Assembly (NCBI GenBank): GCA_022925895.1
Contig: JAKSYS010000005.1
Location: 335,305-399,304 of the forward strand
Reading direction: 5' to 3'
DNA length: 64,000 bases
DNA from: Fragilaria crotonensis
Taxonomy: Eukaryota; Bacillariophyta; Fragilariophyceae; Fragilariales; Fragilariaceae
The translations under genes and the position numbers were made by a program. A model generated the notes under the pieces. That model made no database searches. It saw only the letters and a program-made list of their open reading frames with translations, and was not told the DNA's origin. This document shows, one piece after another, positions 11,351 to 21,902 of this stretch; position 1 is the first letter of the stretch, and each line of letters starts with the position of its first letter.

Positions 11351-11809
11351 TTACTTGACTTCATTGCCCCACGCTTGTATTCTGTACGCAGTTATTCTTC
11401 CATAGAAGTCTTTGAAATCCACAAAATCTAGACGAAGTTCACTGCATTCTGTGGGCCTCTCAAGCGAAAAAGCCTGTAATCCCAATGTATCTAGTGGTTC
11501 AATCTCATCGATAGTGTCCCAGTTCCCGTCTCCTGACGAAACTTGAACCCTTATGATTTCGGATGAAAACCCAGCTTGGAATTGGAGCTTCAATTCTACC
11601 ACTTCGACGGGACGGCCAAACTTCATAACATAGAACTGATTTTCGCCTTGATCGGAGTTCCAACATCTTTTGTCTGAATCTTCGAGTGCGTTTAAAGCAC
11701 CGTATTGCTTCCCGTTATTCTGTAGCACGCTGGATGCCCTGGAAAGGTTGAATGAACGGATGGTGCGATTATTGGTCGAGGTAGAAGCAAAATAATACGA
11801 AGTCTGCAC
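11351..11809 (-). CDS. NR2C2AP-like protein (discoidin/galactose-binding fold), 5' end unresolved
   Basis: About 150 residues matching the nuclear receptor 2C2-associated protein (TRA16) family. Cues are SRASSVLQNNGKQYG near the start, CWNSDQG, the LQFQAGFSS strand, and the C-terminal FVDFKDFYGRITAYRIQAWG. The fold is a small F5/8 type C-like beta barrel; the molecular role outside animals is not established. There is no ATG at the 5' end of this frame: it opens with GTG after a TAA. The same frame is open again from 12034 to 11822 (starts MSKNAASC, basic and Ser-rich), so one TAA (11819-11821) separates a possible upstream coding block. A GTAAGT and a GTGCAG flank the stop only 19 nt apart, and removing exactly those 19 nt would break the frame. 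Either an unseen intron, a sequence variant or a non-ATG start is involved. Confidence 0.72.
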   Translation of the reverse strand: MQTSYYFASTSTNNRTIRSFNLSRASSVLQNNGKQYGALNALEDSDKRCWNSDQGENQFYVMKFGRPVEVVELKLQFQAGFSSEIIRVQVSSGDGNWDTIDEIEPLDTLGLQAFSLERPTECSELRLDFVDFKDFYGRITAYRIQAWGNEVK

Positions 11810-12034
11810 GAATCTGACTTACGATGCGGATGTACTAGTTGAGGGACAGCTGAGAAGAATCATGGATGGCTCGACGTCACTCTCTGATAACTCCGTTTGA
11901 GTGCTACGCTTCCTGGAATTATCAAGCACACAACACTCTCCGGCAACGCCACTTGCAATTAACAATGCCTTTGACTTGAAACGACGATGAATGCATAAAT
12001 GCCCAGTTTCACACGATGCCGCGTTTTTGGACAC

Positions 12035-14120
12035 ACTTTATTACTCCACTCTCCACTCTCCACTGCTCGCGTTTTTTATGTCATCATACTTTTACAGTAC
12101 CATAATATTACCTGTATCCCTGGTACATCAGTACTCGTTTCAGTAACAATAGTACAGTACCACCTTCTGGTGCCAGATTTGCCCCTTCCTTTCCCAGCCC
12201 TCACAGCATGAAAGCATCTAGTGCCTTGAGTTTGAAATTGACATCATTCTTCTCTTCCTGCAATGACATGTATGATAATATATGAGATATGAACATCGAG
12301 GTCATGGGTCTTACTATTACTAATGTCATACAGAGCTAGCTACTGAAGCACTCAGAATAAGTGCATAATGCATTATGTTAGAGATCTACAGTTGCACTTT
12401 CACAAATGATCATGATTACTGTAAGGTTAGATACCATTATGCACTTCCCTGTACTCCCTCTACTTCAGATTTATTGCAAAATGACAATTGTGGAAATTCT
12501 GGTATTTCCCTAAAATTGCACGTAAAGGAACATATTCATCACTGTATAAGAGCAGATCCAAGCCGGCGTCCAGCTTGAACGGTCATGAATGCAACTTTTG
12601 TTTGAAAAAAGCATAATTCTGGATTTTTCAAGATAGTACCAAAAGTATTTCTCCGCATTCTTGACCCACCACAATAATCTCAATGACAGTTGGATATGAA
12701 CATGTCTTGGCTGGACAGAAATAAAAAAACTTGCATCCCTGACCAATGTGAAGAGCAGCACAAACATTCGAAGGTGAAAGTCCCAATTCAAAATTGTCGC
12801 ATGTACAGACACAATGACATCAGACAATAGTTCTTTGAGTCACTTGCATCTGTAATAACAGACATTTTTTGTGTTTTCAGGGTCAAAGGAAATTTTTTGG
12901 ATACATGCACGTATATAATTATTCGTCCTGCTTTGCAACATTTCATTATGTGGTAGTGTCAACTGAGCCAATGTGAGCATTGGCTTTTTGTTAAAAATTG
13001 CCGCAGCCTACAGTGCAATGAGGACTGAAAGGCATTTAATGAGAACTCGAGTCCTCATAGATCAAAAATTACTAACCTCGCAATATTAATGAAACAAAGG
13101 GAGAACTACTATGAGGAACCAATGGAGATGGTGGTTGAATTTAACATATTGAAAGGTTGCATTTTTGCGACAAGAAAGGCATTGCAAGATCAGCGCAAAC
13201 AATGGACGGGGTGAACCAGCAAAAAACGGTCATCTTGTTGTTGTCTGGTCATAAAAAGTAGTTGTGAGGTTCCTGCTTACTGGTGTTCAAAGTTCTTTGG
13301 CACTGGGATAGCACCATGCAAAGTCAATCAGTGATGATAATTGAATATCAGATTGCTTGATGACATACTTTCCAACAACTATTATTCTCTTTGACAATAA
13401 TGAGGGAACTTTGTTGATGCTGATCGTGGCACGTACTCCAAGTATCGATGTCTCAATGCTGCCATATTTCCTCAAAAGCTTTAAAATCATGGTTTTTAAA
13501 ACACATCTAGAGACCTCCTTGAGAAGATATGGCAGCCAAGAAATGAGTGCTGAGATCTTGAACAGCATCATGAGGCAACGGGGATGCATTCTATTTGTTG
13601 CGATGTACTACTACTAGTAGTAGTAGTGTACCTGGTACTCCAGTAGTAGTTAAGGGAGTCTGTGGGCTACTTAAAGATTTCGCACCCACCAGCCGAACTG
13701 GTACAAGTATGCATATTAGAGTCGATATGGACTACTTGTAGAGTACTCTACTCTCTCTACTCTAGTAGTAGAGTACAGTACATAGTAGCACAGTAGCACA
13801 TACTGAATTATCATACGTTTCACGCCTCATGCCTCATGCCTGACGCCTGACAAGTGTTGGGGATTCCGCTTCTTCCGCGTACAGTATGTGCATAGATTAC
13901 TCTATATTCCACGGATTTGCTACCATACCGCCTAACCCCAGTGCGAAAATTCCGTGCGACAAAAAAGACGACAAAATGTTGAAACCCAATAACGGAGGAA
14001 CAACCCACAACCATTTGATTCTGAAAAGTGCGATCTGTAATGCTTTTAACCTTCTTCCTACATCTGTGAGGATAACTTCCTAATCATGATGCTCGCAAAG
14101 GTACAACATTGCAAACTTCA
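12035..14120. other. Intergenic, no supported gene
   Basis: The frames at 12510-12827 and 13287-13589 (both minus) are about 100 codons, Lys/Leu/Ser rich, and match nothing I know; they may be fragments of old elements. Positions 13605-13800 carry CTACTAGTAGTAGTA and GTAC-rich microsatellite-like sequence. Confidence 0.5.
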
Positions 14121-17100
14121 TCAATTTTTTTTCGGAGTTCGCACGAGTTTGTCGCATGAAAAAAGCTAGCATGCGACAAAAAAAAATACGACTATTGAAA
14201 AATTAACACGAGGAGACTCGCATTGACACAATGATGTTCAGTCTTAAAACCGCCGTATTGGAGCTCTCCTTGGTCTCAGCGATCTCCGAAGTCTTCGTGT
14301 TACCACAGGAGTAATCCGAGATCGAACTCTGCGAGGAGCAGGTGGCTCGTCGTTTTCCTGAGAAGAATCATCTGGATTCACTGAACCTCGATTCGGAGGT
14401 GGTGGTCGGTTTCGATGCGGGATGACGTGAACCACAGCATCCATCTCGGCTGTGCAATAGTCTACCAATGATCTGCTTGTATGAAATAACTCATGGCAGC
14501 TCATGCCGTTGAAACGCTTGACACGACAAAGGCTGACCATGCACACAGGACACATGAACTTCGTCGTACGACCATGCCTGCAGTGCTTTGGATCTGGTTG
14601 ATCATGCCTCTTTCTGCAGCACCAGACACAGCTTGTTGGTTTCGATTCCACTTTGCATAGAACATGTGGCAATGACTGGTCCAATCGTCTTTGAATCATC
14701 TCGCGACTTGTGAAGTACAGCTCGCGCTTGTTGTATGTAAAAGACCTTCCGCTTGTGTTCAGAACACTTCCTTCTCCCGTCTGCTGGATGCTGATACCAC
14801 CATCATCTCCTCCTTCACTGTCGCTGCTGTCATCACCTGAAACCTCAAGTGTTAGGTCTTTAGCAAGAGAACTGCAGAACTTTGAAAAAGACCCATACAG
14901 CTTTCGGTGTGCCTGGAATGCAGCATACGAATTGCACCCATCACTTAGCAGGAATGCAACAGAGCGACTGAGAATGTAGCTCTGATATGCATTATAAACT
15001 CGAGACATCAGAAGACGAAGCCATATGTGTGCCAATGGTGAGAGCTGTGCATGCCGAGCATGGCAGTTCTTCATGTACCGCGAGAACACATCAACAGGAC
15101 CTTTGCTTCGATTCCACATTGCTACAATGGTCGGAATCAACATGCGTCCTGCTGGCAACGGTCTGCCCTGGTCTTCACAAGATTATAGATTGCTCTCCAT
15201 AGTTCCAACGTATTTTGAACAGTGTACTCGTCAACTGCATGCCTCAGCTTCATTCCTCCCAAACACGGTAAACGACCATGAAGTACCCAGGAAAGCTCAC
15301 GATCATGTACCTCTTGCAATGCACATCGATATTGCTCAACCACCTGCTCATCAACATTCACATGAACAACACGAATTATCTTGTGCAATGATGCCACCAC
15401 ATAGAAAGCATGTCGCAGATTGCCACATGCAATGCCATGCAACAATTGACACCTGTACTCGGGCTCAGGAATCATTCGTTTAAAGTCGTCGTTCGTAGGA
15501 GGATCCGTCATAACAACATAAATCGTTGGACACGTGCCGTAGGTCCTGGCCAATGCGGTCTCTTTCATTACTGTTGCGGGGGTGCATTTGCTCTTGATCT
15601 CCACTATGAAAGGAATACCTTCGTCCTCGCCAAATATGTTTTCGTTCTCCGCAACTGCAATCGCATCGGGCGAGAATGCTGCATAGAACATACCTTTTGC
15701 ACATAACAAGCCATATTCCCTGATATGTGTCACAACGAAATCGCTTTCCTGATCAAGAAACAGGGGAAGTCTTGACAATACATTTGACTCATTGAGGGTA
15801 CCTTCACGCATTGAGGTCGATGAGGCAAAGGGCGACATAAACCACTTCTCCAGAAGAAGTTCCAGTATTGGGCATTCCCCGTTTGACTGATCAGATCCTC
15901 GCTCCCCATGAAAGCACTCTATCAATGAGAATTGTTTTGCTCCCTGTCACCAGCAGAGATTTCGCTCGGCAAATATCTTTTAGGTGTGCAACCGACAACC
16001 CCACTAACTCATGTCTACTGTAAATCCGATCAGCCACAGCCTCATTTGGAATGAGTTCATTCGAGCATTTCAACCCAAGTATTTTACAGCTTGACAGGAT
16101 ATTGTGCGACAGCTCCCCTCCACTGGTGACACTGGCGGTGTAACGAGCCCGATGCGCATAGCGCTTCCATAGTGCAAGAGCAGTGGTTCCAGTAATTCGA
16201 AACTGACGCTGGTTGAACCATTCTGGAGATCGTTGCGTATCTGTCAGCTGCTCAACATGGTCTGCTTCAAACAGTCTAATTACTTCATCATCTGTAGGTT
16301 CTGGAGCGACATCGCATCCTGTTGTCGGGTTACAAGGGTAAACTTTCCCGGTCCGTACCTGTCATCAGTCGTTTGCATGAGAACCACCCGGCCTAAGCCG
16401 TTTCGACTGGCCAGTGCATATTGATGTGTAACTCTTGAACCATTTCTTATCGCCTTCGTAGCCCAATAATGGGCTGATGCACCTTCTCTGCAATAAGCCG
16501 CCGGTCTGGGCCCGGATGTTGGTCGTATGTAAAGGGAACGATCGCATTCTCTTTGTTGTTCCCAAAAGCATAGCTCCAACCGACACACTCCACTGGTTGA
16601 CTTCTCCATTCACTCCACCATATCCTCGATCCCAGAAGAAAGTGTTGCCATCGAGTCGGATTTGCGATTCGGATGATACGCCTGTCATACTCCTCTGCAA
16701 TATTTTCACACAGTCCAAAGTTGACTCACCCCGAGCTGCAACATGCCCGCCAATATACAAACCAGTGACCACTGACACTGCTCCATGATGAATGACTCCT
16801 AACCCTTTGCAGGGGTTGTTGATCTGTGAGAACCCGTGATTGATGACCCTCTTTGATCGCATCCGAAGTAAGTCATCGTCCAAACCAACTTGGGTCACTC
16901 CTGCAACAAAAGCTAGCTCTGACCCAGTTGAACGAACAATTTCCATTGCTGCAGCCATTTCTCTGTCATGCTGCATAGGAGGTGTCCAAGTTGATGCTGA
17001 TTCCTGCCTTGAAGTGCCAGACCGTGACAAAGCCTTCAAGATCTCTCGGTATCGAATGAGGTCCATACCCTGTCCTGCAGATGGAAAATTTGCTCGCTCA

Positions 17101-17922
17101 TCCATATCAAAGTACAACGAAGGGGAGACTCGGTAGAATGAGAGCATCAATTCAATCCGAATGAAGGCAAGTATCTCTGAATTCGAGACGGAATCCCAAG
17201 ATAAGTTCTTATTGATGAATTGCTTGATATGTCCCAGCAAATTAGCATCCATCCACGCCTCTAAAAAACGAGCAGGTTCAACCTTCCACAGATTCCTGAC
17301 TCTTCCGCCAAACATCTTGGCTTTCAGACGGTTAAGGACAATTGGTACCTCCTGGCGGGCCACCTCCAGCAGATGTCGGTCTACTACATCGATCTCGATA
17401 GTTGTCTCAAACTCTCTGATGAAGTTCCATTCTCCTATCGGTTCCTCATCGTCGTCTGCATCATCCAAATCAGCATCACCAGCTGAACCAGACATCAAAT
17501 ACATCATATCCTCAAGATCAGAGTCACTTTCATCGCCACCATCACTGTTGTTTGACATGATTGAGGGGACCTTTCAAGAGCAAGAATTGATTTCTTGTTG
17601 ATGCAATGGCGGGTGCTTGTTGTTGCTGCGCACTTCAAAGTGCACATACACCTCTGTATGAGGGTCTACAGATAATACCTACCGTATGTAGAACCTACAG
17701 TGTACAAAGACCTGAACTTTTAGTACGGAGACAGGGTGCACAACTGGTCTCTGGAATGCATGCAAGGGGCAACAAGCGAACTTCAATTGTTGGCATCAAT
17801 GAGAATCGCTGAAAAACATTTGTCGCACGAAATTTCTCGCTAGCTTTTTTCGTAGGACAAAAATTTTGGGATATCCCAAAACTCGGAAGATTTTTCGTCG
17901 CATGCCATGCGACAAAAAATAC
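14121..17922 (-). mobile_element. piggyBac-like DNA transposon, degraded, about 3.8 kb
   Basis: The element surrounds a transposase on the minus strand. Its ends are imperfect inverted repeats: 14133-14190 and 17818-17922 share GCTAGCTTTTTTC, TTTGTCGCA(T/C)G and CGACAAA words in opposite orientation. Each end also contains its own small palindrome around GTCGCATG/CATGCGAC. A TTAA, the piggyBac target, occurs just inside the left end (14202) and near the right end (17932), but I cannot prove which copies are the duplicated target. The exact termini are therefore approximate. Confidence 0.65.
14244..17558 (-). pseudogene. piggyBac-like transposase with embedded SAP motif and YqaJ-type nuclease, frameshifted
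   Basis: Read from 17558 down, the coding sequence alternates between two frames: 17558-16440, then about 16440-16355, about 16355-15925, 15925-15150, and 15150-14244. Each switch is a single-base slip, and apart from stops created by the slips the frames are open. Order of parts: acidic N-terminus; transposase N-terminal and first catalytic region with TQVGLDDDL; the second catalytic Asp in FFWDRGYGG and GTTKR; then SPEWFNQRQFRITG, the usual start of a YqaJ domain; a SAP motif (HELVGLSVAHLKDICRAKSL); a PD-(D/E)XK core (FSPDAIA, then FIVEIKSK); then IPTIVAMWN and GPVDVFSRY, the third-Asp region; and a Cys/His-rich C-terminus (CVWCC, CPVCMVSLC, CHELFH) like the piggyBac cysteine-rich domain. 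An Arg/Pro-rich tail follows. Transposase class is inferred from these signatures. Confidence 0.7.
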
Positions 17923-19402
17923 TGGGGCTAATTAAAACGTGGCAACGATGGACACTTAAACGTGCAACATACATATCCTACTCCTTTTTAAATTTGCTTT
18001 GTGCATGTGTGTGTGTGTGTCTGTTACGGAGTATGACCACTCTGGGGTACTGTTGTACTGTTACGTGGATTACATGTACTACAGGTCTACAGTACATAAA
18101 TCGACGGTAATTTATGTTGAAACGACAGTGTCTTACCTTACTGTAGTACTGTACTGTACGTCTTCAAAGTTACTGGATGGAATAGTCATTGAATTCGTTG
18201 TAAAGCACAGGTTGCTTCACAAATGCTACCAGGTACCTGGTACTGTACAAACCATGCGATGAACTGCAATACTGGGGCATGTGAGCACAACATTGGGGGT
18301 ATCATATGCTGTGTACTCATGTAGTAGCATACTTTTTGGTAAAAGGGTACTGCATACTGTAGAACAAAAAATGTATGCTACTGTAGTAGGTCTGTTCCTG
18401 CGTAGTATGACCACTTTGGGGTTTGGGGTTTGGGGGTACTGCCGTACTGCGCGACCTCTATCCTGTATCCTGTGGTATGTATCATACTACTCCGATCATT
18501 TGTGAGGAACCCACTAGTAAGTACGATATGAGGTGTGTTATTAGTTATTAATCTTTTTCAAATTGTCGACTTCTCGTATCGGTGTACTACAGTACTACAA
18601 TACTGGGAGATGCGGGAAAGTACGGGGCAAATCGACCACGTGCGCTCTACTGTACTGTACGGAAGCCGTATCACTTCGTTGAAGTTCACAGACTGCTACA
18701 GTACTCGTACTGGCTCCTGCTCTATCGCAAAGATAGAAGGCAATCACACGGGAGATACCAAGCTACAAGCTACCAGTTGCAGTATTGTATAGAAAACAAT
18801 ATACAGTACAGTATGTCGAATGGAACAAAACTCGACGGGAACAACGATCACGGCTCGACGACGGCTTGTTGACTTCCTGCTTTTATTTAGTTTTTAATAT
18901 GAAAAGCAGGAATGAAGGAAAAATACTCCCGAAACCATTATTTTTGTATATGCATATTGTTCGATTGACTACAACTTTTATTAGTGTTTTTTAGTATTCT
19001 AATTGTACAATGAGCTGCGCCATTGGCCATCCTACTCGTTGGCTCCCTATTTGCTACAGTATGCATAGTACACTAGAGAGTACCAGGTGCGCCGCGTGAA
19101 GTGTCTGGCTGTTGGCTGGAATTGGAGTGCTGTACCAGGTATGACGTACAAGCATACATACAATACTCGAGAGCCCAGAGTACGTGATATCCGTACGAAT
19201 GTCGATGTACTCGGAGTACAACAGAACTCCGAGCTAAATAATTATTTATCGAGTAAGAAACAGTTTTTGACATCCATGAAACGACTATGTAAGGATCGTG
19301 ATAGTTGACGGTTTTTAGTAACATGTGGTGCAAGAAAATACATAGGCACTATGAGCATTTGTATGAGAGTGGCCGAACGAAGTTTCAAACGACCGCAGCT
19401 GC
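17923..19402. other. Intergenic, GTAC-rich
   Basis: No gene is recognised. The region carries a TG run at about 18005-18021 and many GTACTGTAC-type words between 18030 and 18820. Confidence 0.5.
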
Positions 19403-19600
19403 GCATTTGACTGAACGCACACTTCTATCTACATTAGTAGTAATCAAAATGTATATGTCATATGTAGATTGGCATTTGACTTCCTTCTACATTAGTAGTA
19501 ATCAAAATGTATATGTCATATGTAGATTTGCATTTGACTGAACGCACACTTCTTTCTACATTAGTAGTAAACAAAATGTATATGTCATATGTAGACATTG
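19403..19600. repeat. Short tandem array, three copies
   Basis: CTACATTAGTAGTAATCAAA and the following ATGTATATGTCATATGTAGA occur three times (about 19430, 19488 and 19557). Spacers are of two lengths (about 58 and 70 bp) because GCATTTGACTGAACGCACAC is missing from one spacer. Confidence 0.85.
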
Positions 19601-20344
19601 CAACTCGGAGTTCTTGCTGCATACATATCACATGTCGGTCTACGTTCTGTACAAGCTTTATGCAAGTTTTGCCATAAAGATACAGCACCAGCAGCACTAC
19701 CCGTGGCCCGTGGTACCCAGTACAATGGTACGAAATCATTGTATCACTTACGATGGAGGGGACTTCGTGTTACCTTCAATGGAGTGCTTCCGCGTCAATA
19801 CAGTATTACGGTACCTGGTATTGCAAAAATCGTATCTTACGCTACTTTCCCGCAGCTCCCTGCGCTAGCAATTCTAATATCTCAATATGTTCATATATTC
19901 GTTGTAAATTGGCATTCAGGTCGGCGTCGTCAACGGTCGAAGCGGGGATGAGAATTAGCCATGCCAGCGTGACTCTCTTTGACAACTGACAACATATGCA
20001 CACCATCAACATGCGATTATTTTGCCATGAACAAAGTACATGTAGGATGTAGGCACTGTATGCATATGATATCGTACGTCCCTTTCTACTTGTATTTCTT
20101 GCAAGGCACAAGTATGCATATCATACATACCAAGCACTTGATTAGTACTCCAAGTACAATATGATATGTACTGAAGACAACCATTTCAAATCAAGCAAAG
20201 GATCACTCCTAAGTTCTTACACCTCAGTGAGAGACAGACAATTGATTCTTGTGAAGGTGTATAAGGTATAAGTGTTCCAACAAGCGTTGTAGTGAAGGAG
20301 GAATACAAGGACAAAGTGGTGGAGACTCGAAATCCTTCTCCGCA
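19601..20344. other. Intergenic, upstream of the PPPDE gene
   Basis: No gene is recognised. Contains several TATGCATATGATA-like self-complementary words near 20058-20130. Confidence 0.45.
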
Positions 20345-21826
20345 ATGACAAGGCAGTCGACGTTGGCAACCTTTGTTGATGACTGCCCGTTCCCAAGCTC
20401 AACTTATGATGCACCAGTAGAGGAAGAGAAGTACGAGGGTTATTATGATTGCGTCTCGTCCGAGGTTGATGCTGAGCAGTGGTTGACACGGAAGGATGGC
20501 CCCAAATATCACAATAAAGAGAAGGAAAATCTGCGTGGAGGGTTGACATGCAAGGACGCCGTAGAATCTCAGGGTGAACAATGGTTGGCAAGAGAAAATC
20601 GCGATCTATTACTGCAATGGAAGCGGAACGACGAGGCCTTGGATGAAAGACATCAACCTGTTCCGTCGTTGGAAGCAAGGAGCAGCGTCAGCTCGCCAGG
20701 GAAGTCATCGCTGCGAGAAAAGCTGCAGTATCGACTGCAGAAACGCCATGAAATTCGTCTCAAGCAAATGAAAGCAGATCAAAATAAACCTCGCATGGAT
20801 CGTTATGAAGCCGATGAATCTGCTGATGAAATCCTTGGTGCATGGACCTGCGAAACACAGCCATCATCTCCTATGTCTGATAGTGGCCTATCGACTTCGG
20901 TGGATCATCACGCATTACACCATCGGAACCGAGACAACACTTCTGACGATACGTCGAATGTTTCACTTCACCGTCTCTCACGGACAGTTCGATATGGTCG
21001 GCGAGGAGAATTACCGAAACAGTCGGGAATCGGCAACGTAATTCGATTGCACGTGTATGACCTCCTGACGAACGACACCATCATGCAGTTGCCTTTCGGC
21101 TGTGAATTTCCTATTGGAAAGTGTTTCGAATCAATGAATAACGGACTGCACGCCCTTGGAACGGGGGCCTACCACTGTGGTCTCGAGGTAAATGGCATAG
21201 AGTATGCGTATGGTGCCAATGACATTGCTGACACCACTGGCGTTTTCACATGCGTCCCAAAACATTCCCCTGGATATCAACATCGAGCGTCGATTGATTT
21301 TGGATGCCGAGTAGTACGAAAGAAGCAATGGGTCAACATTCAAACAGACTTGGTGGATATTAAAACCGGGAAGGGGACAAAAATTTCCGATGTTTACGAA
21401 GAAGTCATGGACTATCTCGACGGACACGAAGTATTGCAGAGTATGGCGCCAGAATATCGAGGAACGGACTACGACCTGCTCGAAAAGAATTGCTGCACAT
21501 TCGCTCGTGATGCTTGTCTGAGGCTTGGAGTCAAAGATGAAGAAATTCCCACTTGGTTCATGAACCTTGCCAGCGCAGGTGCTATGACTCGTGAGGCGGC
21601 ACAAAAGACGTTGTCAGCCTTTACTCCAAAGAAGCGTATCAAAATGCCTCCGGAGGGAAGGCAACCACAGACAGTGGAGAGTGGTGGTATCGAAGTTATC
21701 TTGGAGGAGGCGGGGTCGAACGTTGTTGAAATGGTAAAAGTGGTTGATACTTTGGGAGATAAACATTCTCGAAACAGCCATGAAGAAATAGTCGGCGTGC
21801 GGCGAACGCTAAGCTGGACCTACTAA
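20345..21826 (+). CDS. PPPDE (DeSI-like) cysteine peptidase domain protein
   Basis: A 493-residue protein without visible introns. Residues 1-225 are polar, probably disordered, with a basic helical stretch near 120-150. Residues about 231-405 form a PPPDE domain: IRLHVYDLL, GTGAYHCGLEVNGIEYAYG with the catalytic His at 277, a TGVF segment near 298, and DYDLLEKNCCTFARDAC with the catalytic Cys at about 383, followed by IPTWFMNLA. The family includes DeSI deSUMOylases and related deubiquitinating or deSUMOylating enzymes, so removal of a ubiquitin-like modifier is the likely role; the exact substrate cannot be read from sequence. The tail after 420 is charged. It is convergent with the kinase gene, 76 bp apart. 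Confidence 0.9.
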   Translation: MTRQSTLATFVDDCPFPSSTYDAPVEEEKYEGYYDCVSSEVDAEQWLTRKDGPKYHNKEKENLRGGLTCKDAVESQGEQWLARENRDLLLQWKRNDEALDERHQPVPSLEARSSVSSPGKSSLREKLQYRLQKRHEIRLKQMKADQNKPRMDRYEADESADEILGAWTCETQPSSPMSDSGLSTSVDHHALHHRNRDNTSDDTSNVSLHRLSRTVRYGRRGELPKQSGIGNVIRLHVYDLLTNDTIMQLPFGCEFPIGKCFESMNNGLHALGTGAYHCGLEVNGIEYAYGANDIADTTGVFTCVPKHSPGYQHRASIDFGCRVVRKKQWVNIQTDLVDIKTGKGTKISDVYEEVMDYLDGHEVLQSMAPEYRGTDYDLLEKNCCTFARDACLRLGVKDEEIPTWFMNLASAGAMTREAAQKTLSAFTPKKRIKMPPEGRQPQTVESGGIEVILEEAGSNVVEMVKVVDTLGDKHSRNSHEEIVGVRRTLSWTY

Positions 21827-21902
21827 CCGGCCATTTGAATGTTGATGTAAAATCGTAATATCGACGTATATATTCCTTATCGTAATCTTCTTTGACGTCC
21901 GC

